Part shown: one piece after another, positions 12,972 through 22,160 of the stretch
Layout of the letters: every line of letters begins with the position of its first letter
Numbering within the stretch: the first letter of the stretch is position 1
Assembly (NCBI GenBank): GCA_013398055.1
Contig: VZRS01004545.1
Span: 505,490-569,489, forward strand
Source: Ifrita kowaldi
Taxonomy: Eukaryota > Chordata > Aves > Passeriformes > Cinclosomatidae
DNA length: 64,000 nucleotides
Direction of reading: 5' to 3'
The notes under the pieces: generated by a model
Told to the model about the DNA's origin: nothing
Seen by the model: the letters and a program-made list of their open reading frames with translations, nothing else
Databases searched by the model: none
Position numbers and translations under genes: made by a program

Positions 12972-13013
12972 CTTTGCATGAGGAGATGCTTTGCATGAGG
13001 AGCTTTGCATGAG
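12972..13013 (+). promoter_or_regulatory. Triple CTTTGCATGAG cluster (POU/octamer-like)
   Basis: The 11-mer CTTTGCATGAG occurs at 12972-12982, 12989-12999 and 13003-13013, with starts 17 and 14 bp apart. Its core TTTGCAT is the complement of ATGCAAA, the POU-factor half of the octamer. A fourth CTTTG follows at 13014. Whether this is a regulatory cluster or a small tandem duplication cannot be decided from sequence alone. Confidence 0.45.
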
Positions 13014-13769
13014 CTTTGGGATTTAGATCCCTAATGTCATCTCGTCTAATGTAAACATATAAAACCCTCTAATCTTTTCTTTAATAAAGCTTCTTACAGA
13101 CGTCTCAGAACTCATTGTGTCTTGTGAAAGTGAGTCAGTTTCCTGTGTGAAACAAAATTTTAACAGGTCACAGTGCCCTGTTTTCTATTCTCTGAAAGTT
13201 TCTGATGTTGGTTTCTGTATGAATGAGCCCTTAAAATGCCTTCTTAACCTGGCCTCTGGTGTCCTTTCTCAGGGCTCCTATCCATTTCCTTTGTATCAGC
13301 CCCAACCTTTACAATTCTTCATTGAAATGGACAGTGCTTGGAAATTATATACCTCAGGACAGCGTGCCCAGTGATATTCACAACCCTTTCAGGAGGGCAG
13401 CGATTATTGTTGCATGTAGTCACCATCTCAGGTATCAGAACCTGAATGATCTTGGTGTTCCCTTCCTGTCTTCACAAAAACATTTTTCTTCCCCAGCTCT
13501 CTTAGCCCCCCACTGCCCCACTCAAAGCCTCAGAACTTCAAGATGTCTTTCATCTTGAGATAGGAAAAGGGGTGAAACCAGCAACAAGGGTGCTCCAATA
13601 ACTGAACCTGCCCCCATTTTCCACACCCAACTCAGGTAAAAGAGGCTTTTCAAGCTCTGCACCATGTGTCTGCTCCAACTCTCAAGGGTCTGTGGAAGGT
13701 TTTGAGCCCCTGCAGGAACAGAAGCTCTTATGATGGGCATCAACTGATTAGGTAGATTTCATAAATTTC

Positions 13770-13826
13770 ACTGAATATTCTTAGTAGGAAGGGACCCACA
13801 AGGATCACTGAGTACAACTCCTGAAG
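13770..13826 (-). mobile_element. CR1 LINE 3'-end fragment (short)
   Basis: The segment reads, with mismatches, as the complement of the CR1 3' end common in birds (GAATATTC..AG..GGAAGGGACCCACAAGGATCA.TGAGT.CAACTCCTG). The element is on the minus strand with its 3' terminus near 13770. Similarity fades after about 13826, so only some 55 bp remain. Confidence 0.75.
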
Positions 13827-14001
13827 GAATGGCTCATAGAGAGATGACAATGGTCACAGCATCACAGCTATAAGAACCATCTGAAGCAGACAAGGAAAAT
13901 AGACTAAATTTCTCACAGGGTATAGAGTGGTTGGAAGGGGAAGTTCTGCAAAGTTGTAAATTCCGGAAAAAAAGTGAAAGACAAAACTGAAAACAAACCT
14001 C

Positions 14002-14006
14002 AAAAA
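14002..14006 (-). terminator. RNA polymerase III T-run terminator for tRNA-Tyr
   Basis: On the minus strand a run of five T begins four bases after the last tRNA base (14011). A run of at least four T close behind the gene is the standard polymerase III stop signal. Confidence 0.8.
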
Positions 14007-14010
14007 TCTT

Positions 14011-14100
14011 TCCTTTGAGCCGGAGTTGAACCAGCGACCTAAGGATTAATTTTCAGAGACAGCCTACAGTCCTCCACTCTATCAGCTGAGCTATCAAAGG
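14011..14100 (-). tRNA. tRNA-Tyr (GTA) with intron
   Basis: Ninety bases fold as a complete tyrosine tRNA of 73 bases plus a 17-base intron (14047-14063) placed after G37, the standard intron site of eukaryotic tRNA-Tyr. The anticodon GTA lies at 14065-14067. The acceptor stem CCTTTGA/TCAAAGG pairs perfectly over 7 bp. The D stem is GCTC/GAGT (one G-T wobble), the anticodon stem GAGGA/TCCTT, and the T stem GCTGG/CCGGC. Internal promoter box A reads TAGCTCAGCTGA and box B reads GGTTCAACTCC. A T run follows at 14002-14006. Compared with the vertebrate consensus I recall, differences are C5T, G19A, C25T, G57A, T59C and G68A. Four of these six are transitions at consensus CpG sites, and G19A removes a nearly invariant base that normally pairs with C56. 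It could be a weakly active gene or an early pseudogene. The identity is not in doubt. Confidence 0.93.
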
Positions 14101-15070
14101 AAGGTAAAGGAGTGCCAAGAATGAGTCAAGACTGATCAACAATAGCCTTAGGCTCTAATGGGCCTCCATATGTATTGCTTTTCACAACAGCAAAACAGTA
14201 TCCAAAAAAAGGCACAAAGCTAACTCTCCTGCGAAATTGGATTTTGGTTACAAAACTGCCAGTTTTCTTTGCCAAATAGTTCACAGCTCTTGTAAGACTG
14301 TTGGTGGTGGTAGCGTTAAGGTTGGAGTTCTTCTCATGACCCATATGAAATCTGCCTACGGCTTGACAAAGAAATTTGCCCACTCTTTGGTGACCTTGCC
14401 ACATTTCCTAAGTTGAACTAGGAACAGAGGGAGACCTCCCCTCCCCACAATTCTCCACAACAGTTCTCCAGCCAAATCAAATAACAAAATAGCAAACAAA
14501 ACAGTTAACACCTCCCTGGCAGCTTCCATAGTGAATGCAGAGGAACGGAAGAGAAGGACAGAAAGGAATAACCACTGTGGTTTCAATTCAAATCTCGCCA
14601 AGTCCCTCAGTGCATGTGAGACCCCTCCAACATAGATGAAGTTGCAATGTCTGGCATTGCAACCAGTGGCCTCCCCAGCCCCTGGGCCTGGAAGCCTGAA
14701 CCCTTTGTGAATCATCTGAGTGCTGCAGCTCACAGCTGTGGCAATTGAGAGCAAACTACACTCTTTTTGAATTATAGTGATTCACCAGCATTTGTCTGTC
14801 TGAGCAGCAGGGTGGGGCACAAAGCTGTGAGCAGACACCCTGTTTGCCGAAACCATGCCATCCTACTTGTGATGGGAGTGTGTGCAGCAGTGTTACCTCA
14901 GTGCCCTACAGCATATCCATCCTTAACCCATGCTTACCTCCACCTCCTCCTTGTGACTCAACCCCAAACACGGGGCTATTGCAGGAAGCGTGTAGCCAGC
15001 AGGTCTGGGGAAGTGATTATTCCAACATATTCAGTGCGTATGAGTTTGAATTGGGAATGCTGTGGCCCAC
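14101..15070. other. Spacer between tRNA-Tyr and CR1 fragment
   Basis: This is the 5' side of the tRNA gene. A 132-codon minus-strand frame at 14356-14754 contains a hydrophobic stretch but matches nothing I recognise and has no splice or promoter context, so I do not call it. No second tRNA was found nearby. Confidence 0.5.
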
Positions 15071-15517
15071 CTTGGCTCCTTGGTACAAGGGAGGCATGGA
15101 CATCGTGGAGTCAGTCCAGTGGAGGGGCATCGAGATGATGGGGGGGCTGGAGCACAGGGTGGCGGAGGGATGGCAAAGAGAGCTGGGTTGGTTCAGCCTG
15201 AGGAAGAGATGGATGAAAGGGGATCATCCTGCAGTCTGCAGCTCCCAAATGGGAGAGTATGGGGAAGGCAGGGCCAGGCTCTGCTTGCAGGTGCACAGTG
15301 AGAGGTGACAGGCACAAGCTACCACTAGAGAAATCTTGTTGAGATATAAGGGGAGAAAAATACTGTGAAAGTAAAAATTTTCACCACTGTAAAGTTTGTC
15401 TGGAGGGTGGAATTTCCAAAGCTTGACTGACACAGCCCTGAGTAATGTGACCTAACTTTAAAGCCTACCCTGTCTGGAGAAAGAGGTTGGACCAGCTGCT
15501 CTTCAGAGGTCTTTAGC
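15071..15517 (+). mobile_element. CR1 LINE 3' fragment
   Basis: About 450 bp follow the order of the CR1 3' portion: the end of the reverse-transcriptase frame (GGCATGGACATCGTGGAGTC, GGAGCACAGGGTGG, AGCTGGGTTGGTTCAGCCTG), then the 3' untranslated part ending GTTGGACCAGCTGCTCTTCAGAGGTC. It is 5'-truncated, as most avian CR1 copies are. The middle (about 15300-15450) is diverged. The reverse-transcriptase frame is broken and not functional. Confidence 0.85.
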
Positions 15518-17083
15518 AAACGAACACAACAGTGACCTCCATGTCAGGAGGGTGACTCCACAGAGCAGATGGACTCACACCAAAACTATCACCACATACA
15601 TCTCTGTTTGGAAAATACAGCTCTTTGTCTTAACAACCAAACTAGCACACACATTTTATTTATTTTCACACTAACAGACATCTTAATGCTCCTCCACTGC
15701 TAAACCAACACGTATCTCAAAACAAACTCAATAAGACGTCTCACTGGTTTTGTTCATGGAAATATAGGAATGTCAGGAAATATTCGCCTTATCTACAAGG
15801 TACTGTTGCAGTTTCTCAGAGGCCTAATCCTGGGACCTGTGATGTGTCATGACAGTCACTGTACCCACCAGCAACACATCAGCTGATGCTGTAAAGAAAA
15901 GCATATGGTGGAGAGAAAGAGAACTGCTGTATGCCTGAAGGGGCAATATCAGCACTCTCTGGGGTCAAATGGCCTAGGTGGAAAGAGGACCCATATGCAA
16001 GAATGTGGGGTTAATCTTGTACTGGAGAAAGAATGGCACAACAGATAACAAGGACCCAAGCTCCTAAATCAGAGCAGATAGCATAGCCCCAGGCATCTAA
16101 TCTTTTCCAGTTGGCAATCCCCACAGCATTTTCAAGGGGCAATTCAGGCTCCTTTCAAGCCAATTTAAGCCCATTGTCATGAGTCTGCCTTATCTGAGTT
16201 ACCTTTCACAGACCCCTTAAAAATAATTCACTAGTTCTCACTCACAAGGATCCCAAAACTGAAAATTAATGCTCTACCCAGTTTAAGCCTTTGGCACTGT
16301 CATCTAATCCACAGGTAACAAATACAGACTTCAGGGCTAGTATCACCATCTCTTTGCTGTCAGAAGTTGTTACTGGTGAAGATAACCCTAAACAATTTGT
16401 ACTCTCCTGTAAGAAATCAGTAGTGGTTAAAGTCAAGATAAAAATTCAAATGGATCAGATAAAAAGTGGATGCTGTTACTATCTATGAATGAACAAATGG
16501 GATGCAGAAACCACAGTGTTGCCTTGACAATAAAAAGCATTGGAGATCTCTTTTTGTGCAACTTGCTAGCAGTGATATATGGGTGATTTGCGAAAGATAT
16601 TCTCCTAAACTACAAATGTACCCTCCAGGGCAGCTTTTCAAAGTAGATATTCCTAGAAAAAATTAATTAATATTTTCTTGATTTTTTTTTGAACTTGGTA
16701 AGCTTTGAATGCTTAACAGAATTAAAATTTGGCATGGAGTTCATGAAAGATCTCTGATTATTTCGATTCTTTTAACTGATTAAATGAAGATACCAAGCTT
16801 TGAGAGCCATGTGACTGGAGCTCTGAGCTACATAAAGGGAACAGCTCACCTGTTTCATGTGGTGTAGAATAAGATGAAAGGAAAGGATGTAGCTTTAAAG
16901 CAGGATGGAGAGCAGCCAGAGGTAAAGCTAGTAATAGCTGGACTTTATAATTACACTTGGTAATGCTATGTGTTTTGTTAAGCGCAGATTAGCATATGAT
17001 GGTCTCCAGTGTTTTGTATACTTACAGGCTGACTTTCTAAGGTGGCCTTAAATGGTTTAAAGGTTTTTGGGTTTGGTTTTGCT

Positions 17084-17093
17084 CCCCCCCCCC
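17084..17093. repeat. Poly(C) run
   Basis: Ten consecutive C lie in an otherwise T-rich context. It is a homopolymer prone to length change and to sequencing error. Confidence 0.8.
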
Positions 17094-19131
17094 AGTGAAA
17101 AGCTTTTAAAAATCTGGTTCATTCTGCGGGACTTGCAGGAATTGTTTTCTTTTGAGATGGAAATACACACATGCTCTGAATACGAGCATTAGGCTGGACT
17201 CGTAATAAATTTGTGAAATCTCCGTGTTCACTTTATTTGTCTGGTGTGTGTTACACGCCACTGGCTGACTGCTGTGGGTTCTGCACCACCATCTAGGGAT
17301 GATCTCAGAGTATCTCGATTTGGCAGCTTTGTTCGATACTCCTGCAAGAGAGGAGGAGGTTTTCCTAAAGACTGCTACTCACAGCAACTTGAATTTAGAG
17401 TCTGAAGCATCAGGGAAGCCATCAACTCCCTCTGGTCTACCTGTTAAAATTCAAGACAGAAATCTCTTGGGCCAGGAACTATCTTTGTACTTAAAGGCTG
17501 AATAGCAGCTGGCACAACAGACCCCCAGCCCTGTCTGATGCCCCCAGGCTCTGTTGTGATGTAAATAATATGTAGGACTCCTTGGGCCAGCTTCAGAGAC
17601 AACTCTAATAATGTCAGTGGGAATGAATGCCAAGGGGCAGGAAAGTGGGAACGAAGAAAGAAAAGAACTGGGAGAGTACATGAAGGTTTCCTATAAAGGA
17701 AGTTTGATTGCATCGCCACAGAGTGGGCTGCATTTCAGGATACACGGAGTTTATAGGACATTACTTACAGCTACCAGGTTTTTTTGTGCTCAGAGAATCC
17801 ATTTAATACTTCTGATGCTGCTCTGTTATCAGTAAGAGCTGTGCAGAGGGAAGTATCCTTTGGGTATTCAACATCTGAGCTGTGTATGCTGAATTTTGCT
17901 ACATAACAACCTTATAGGTCTGGGGTAGTTTTAATAAAATGTTATCTTTACAGGCAAACTGTTCTAATTCAGTTTTTTTCCTGTGTATGGCTGGCCCCAT
18001 AAGCAATTAAAGTGCAAAAGTTGAAGTTCAGGGCAGTGCCCAGATATCAGATCCAGATTGCACAACCCAGTAGGGATGATACAAGTGCCTGAGAGCTCAC
18101 TCCATCAGCAGGCATGGAAAGAAGTACCCTCCATGTAGTGCTCAAACTATTCTTCAACACGTTAAATGTTCGGCCATGTTAAGTCAAGTTACAAAATGCA
18201 GTGAGCAGCATTCCTGTCCTCTCTCCCACACAGGATCCAAGTCTTGCCCTTCTCCTAGTGAAAGACAAGACTAATAATGTGTGAGCTTTTCTCTGATGAT
18301 GATCAGCCCAGAAAGTTTTGATACTTGGGTGGCAATTAACCACAGCAGGGACATGACATTACACAGATGCAATGTACTAGCTCCTAGCTGTAAGCCATTG
18401 GAGAGCCTGACCCCTGTGTAGGCTAGCTTAGTTTCCATCCAACCAGTACCACGGTGCACTGTTTGTTTGTTTAAGTTTTTCCCTCTGTGTGTCCTTATTG
18501 CTTTACAATAGCTGTTGTAAAGGCTGAGGCCTCACTGGAGGCTTCAGTGGCAGCAAAACCCTGCATCACTTGAGGGACGGCAGTAGTGCAGAGTACAGAA
18601 GTGGCACTATTTGGGACACGGCAGAGCTCACCACCTCCTATGACTGCTTCCCTTCAGGTGGCAGTGCTTCCGCCCAGCCACCTCCCTTTCCCTGCTCATC
18701 AGGCCTCTCAAAGTATAAAAGCCCTAATGAAAATGAAACATGCATGTCATATATAACGAGGAAAGGCTCAACTGCTGGCAAAAAAAATAGTGTGAAATTA
18801 CAGTATCAGTGTGAGAGGGAGAGATACAAGCCCTCATTCCCCAGGAGAGAATTTGAAAGTGCATAATTTTCTCCATTCACAAGTGGCATTTAAGGGGCAG
18901 CTTTTGGAAGCTAAGAGGAAAACCCAGAAAAAAAAAAGCACTTGCAAATGGAGTGAATATTTCTGCCCTAAATATTTGGGACCCTTTTTTAAACCATACA
19001 CTTGGTTTAGTATGGGGAGATGTACATGCACAGCCCTGATGAACTGGTGTGGTTCCTAATGTGTTTTTCTACCCACAGCTAATGCTTTATCTAGTCTTTC
19101 TGAAGACACAATATCAAATACTTTAGGGGTT

Positions 19132-19166
19132 AAAAAAAAATTAAAAAAAAAATAAAAAAAAAAGAC
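19132..19166. repeat. A-rich compound tract
   Basis: Three A runs are separated by TT and T. No gene-derived sequence that would make this a retroposon tail is recognised upstream. Confidence 0.8.
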
Positions 19167-20416
19167 TAGGATACAACTCTTTGGCTGGTTTTTCTCTTCA
19201 TGGAAGAATTTAGCCGTCCTGGGTAAGGAGAAGACTTGCTTGTGCCAGGTCTGGCTGTGGTAGGGGATACTTGTCTCTCACACTCATGAGAATATAATTT
19301 ATTTTTAAAGAGCACTTTAATACAGCATAACAATATTACCACACATCTTGCTTAAGCAAAGAATTTTTCCAATCTATATTCAGTGCCAGATAGAGTGACT
19401 ATAAAATGAATTACTGTACCTTAAATTTCTGACTTGGCTATAGTGACAGAAAGTTAATTAGACAAACTCTGACCAAGTCTTCTTGATTCAAATCCGCATT
19501 ACTTGGACATATAAGAATTACCAGCTGCGTGAGAGCTCATGTTTCTGGAGGGACTTGGGCTTAAAGGATGAAATAACAGGTAAAGGAGTGGAGAATGACA
19601 GCCACTGTGGGGCCCAAACCAGTGAAGCAGCAGCATTTAAGCTCTTTTCCAGCTAGACTTTAACACCTCACAGCGTAGCCAGAATATGTTAGGCACATGT
19701 CTGAGGCATGAATGCTGGCTCAGACCACGTGTAAAACTAAGCTCTAAACACAGTTTGACTTTTCCAGGTTATTCTTAATTTCAGAGAACAGTGAATTGGA
19801 GCCAATTGCACACGCTGATCCTGATGGAGCAGACCATACATTACACAGCCCATGAGGTTACTGATCTCCTTGACTCTGGCAAACTGCTGGGCCCTAACAG
19901 ACCTGGACCTACCAGGATTCAGCAGGCCAGGCAACAGCAGTATCAAACCTGGGCTTCACCTCAGCCATCAGAAGCAAAACCTTTGGGCAGGCATAAGTGT
20001 TTTCTGATGCCTCTTTTGTAAACATCGGAGTTCCTGGGAAATTATTCTTGAGAACAACTGTCATCTTATTAAAAAAAAAACCTGTTATGTTCCCACTTCC
20101 TTGTCAGGAGCTGGCCTCCAAACTATTCCCAGACATTATATGGTCCTCTTTTCTGGTATTTCTACCTTTACATAGTCAGAGCCAAACATTTCAGATATCA
20201 CTAAGTATCGAACAAGGAGTAGGGCAGTATTAATATCAAATTTAGTTTCAGGTCAAAACACCCTTTCTGAAAGGGATGAGCAAACTTCAGAAGGTAAGAA
20301 CAAACATCCAAAATAATCACTACATCCCTACAAGCTGCACAATCCTTCCCTTTTCTTAGGTTAAGCTTGGATACAGCACTCAGAAAGGAGCTGGGCCAAG
20401 GATCTTATTGCTACTA

Positions 20417-20545
20417 CTTTGTGCGTGTTATTTGTATTACTACAGCACCCTGGGGCCCCAAATGGGGATTGGGGTCCTATCGAACTAGGCACTATAGAAA
20501 CAAACACCACACAGACAGTTCCCTGCCCTGGAGAGCTAATCTTTG
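20417..20545 (+). repeat. Ancient amniote-type interspersed repeat
   Basis: The order TTTGTATTAC..CAGCACC..GGGGCCCCAA, then GGGGTCCTAT...CTAGGCACTATA.AAACA, then ACAGACAGTTCCCTGCCC...GAGAGCT matches a widespread repeat consensus I know from turtle, crocodilian and some mammalian DNA (GTAGCGCCTAG.AGCCCC.., CCCATTGTGCTAGGCGCTGTACAAACA, GACAGTCCCTGCCCCAAAGAGCTTA). The copy is diverged but colinear. I do not assign a family name because I cannot check it. Such old copies are sometimes retained as regulatory DNA. Confidence 0.65.
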
Positions 20546-21599
20546 GCCATTTCTCTGCAGCATCTGGGGATAGAGCAGGGCATAAGGAAGTCCATATTTG
20601 CGTGGACTGCAAGTAATCTTATTTCTGTAAACCTTGTCCTTTCTTACCCTACTGCCTCTCTTCTGTTTGTTAACCTATCTTACCATCTCAGTTTAAATTA
20701 AATTTGTGAGCTTCTTGGGCAAAACTCTTTGTGTCTTTTCATTTGTTGTGTTTCTTGCGGTTTTTTTTCCTTTCGCATGAGTTTGAGCCACAAAAAATAA
20801 TATACATTATTGAAAACATGAAAGAAAACTTCCTTCCCTCCCTAATAAAATAAATGGACATGATAATGTGCATCTCTGACGTGTTATGATTTTGTACCCC
20901 TATAGAGCCTAATGTAAGCCTGTGGACCAATGAGCAAGACAAGCGGTATGGCAATACAAATAAAGAAATCTGGTCTACACGCATATACACAACAAGTACT
21001 TCTCCAGATGATATGCAGACAAAGGAGATATATCTGCAAAATAATTCCTACTGGTTAAATAATAAAAAAAAAGCTGCTAGTATACCGCATTGTGATTGAT
21101 AAATTGGATTTGTAGGAACCCATAAAGATAAAGCCATGTAACAGAGTCAAGGGAATACAACCTCAGCCTCTTCAGGACCTGGAAAGAAACGCAGCCATTC
21201 TCCCTTCTCTACAGTCATTCCTTCCAGGCCAGCCTCATGCCTGCAGCATCCTCTTCCCCTGCCTAGAGCCACAGCAGCTTCAGTTGTACCAAGGGACTAT
21301 TTCTTGGGAAAGGAAGGTGCTGGCGCATAGGCAGTTTCTAGCCTTTCCTAGGGAAGAGAGACTGCCTGGACAGAAGAGGCTGTCAGGCAATAGTTACAGC
21401 AGTACAGTAGGTCCAATAGCTCTGCCACCGTCTGTCTATCCAGAATCTTACATAACGTAGTTGTGCCCTAGAAGAGGAAAAGAAAGAGGCATTTGTTGAA
21501 AATTTGTTCAAAAGGCTGTGCTGAAGAACTATAAACAATACGGTGTGTTAGTTGACACGGACAGAGTAAGGAGGAGGGTACAGACAGCGTAATGGTGCA

Positions 21600-22160
21600 A
21601 TTCACTCCTGCTTCCCCTCCAGGCCACGCGTATCCACCCGACTGCCGTCTCCAAATACAGCGACTCTCTCACTGCTGGCTTGCAAACCTCAAATTCACTC
21701 TGCCCAAGCCGGTGGAGTGTGTGATAGAGTCTCCAAAGAGACAAAGGCTTCCCTCAGATGTCACTCTGCTTCCCAGAAAGCAGCGGAGAAAGGCGGGGTT
21801 CGGAGCTGTCGGAGGTGCATCTGCCAGCAAGCCAAGGCGCGCAGACCCTGCGAGCGCGGCCTGCCCCGGCCCGAGCCCCGCAGGCCGCCGGAGCAGCGGG
21901 TCGGGGGAGCCCCTTCACGGTTCCACGGTCCAGGCTGCGAGCTGTCTGGATTAGATGAGGAATTTCGAGTGGAAGCCATCTGAATGTGTTTGCGCGCCTG
22001 TGCGAAGCTGAACTATGTTTAAAGAAAACAAACGGCTTCTTACAGCACCCCTTGCAAGGTCCCGTTCTAAAAGGGGGCATAAGTAACTCTCGTTTTTCCT
22101 GCCGCTGCAAACTTAAATGGGATCATAGAGGGCGGGGGGCAAGGGGGTGGGTCCTGAAAG
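21600..22160. promoter_or_regulatory. Small CpG island
   Basis: CpG dinucleotides and G+C rise sharply between about 21770 and 22010 (for example GGCGCGCAG, GAGCGCGGCC, GGCCGCCGG, GTGTTTGCGCGCC) compared with the AT-rich surroundings. A GC box (GGGCGGGG, 22131-22138) lies at its right side. A 120-codon plus-strand frame begins with ATG at 21592, and other frames cross the island on both strands; all probably reflect the high GC. It could be a promoter of an unannotated transcript or an isolated regulatory island. Direction is unknown. Confidence 0.6.
22131..22152 (+). other. Predicted G-quadruplex motif next to CpG island
   Basis: The plus strand has four G tracts: GGG (22131-22133), GGGGGG (22135-22140), GGGGG (22144-22148) and GGG (22150-22152). 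The loops are one, three and one base. It overlaps the GC box at the island edge. Confidence 0.8.

Larger units (their letters stand above)
15518..20416. other. AT-rich noncoding block, no gene supported
   Basis: No exon, RNA gene or clear transposon is visible. Simple sequence includes a C run at 17084-17093 and a compound A-rich tract at 19132-19166. Open frames are short and overlap on both strands. Confidence 0.55.

Noticed and set aside
14578..14610. TTCAATTCAAATCTCGCC resembling a tRNA T arm near the tRNA-Tyr gene
   Set aside because: The flanking bases do not form a T stem, and no D or anticodon arm follows at the right distance.
14356..14754. 132-codon minus-strand frame with a hydrophobic segment upstream of the tRNA
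   Set aside because: It could encode a short membrane segment, but nothing recognisable flanks it and no splice sites or promoter were found.
21592..21954. 120-codon plus-strand frame starting at ATG before the small CpG island
   Set aside because: Basic and Pro/Ser-rich because of the island. No family recognised, and three other frames cover the same bases.
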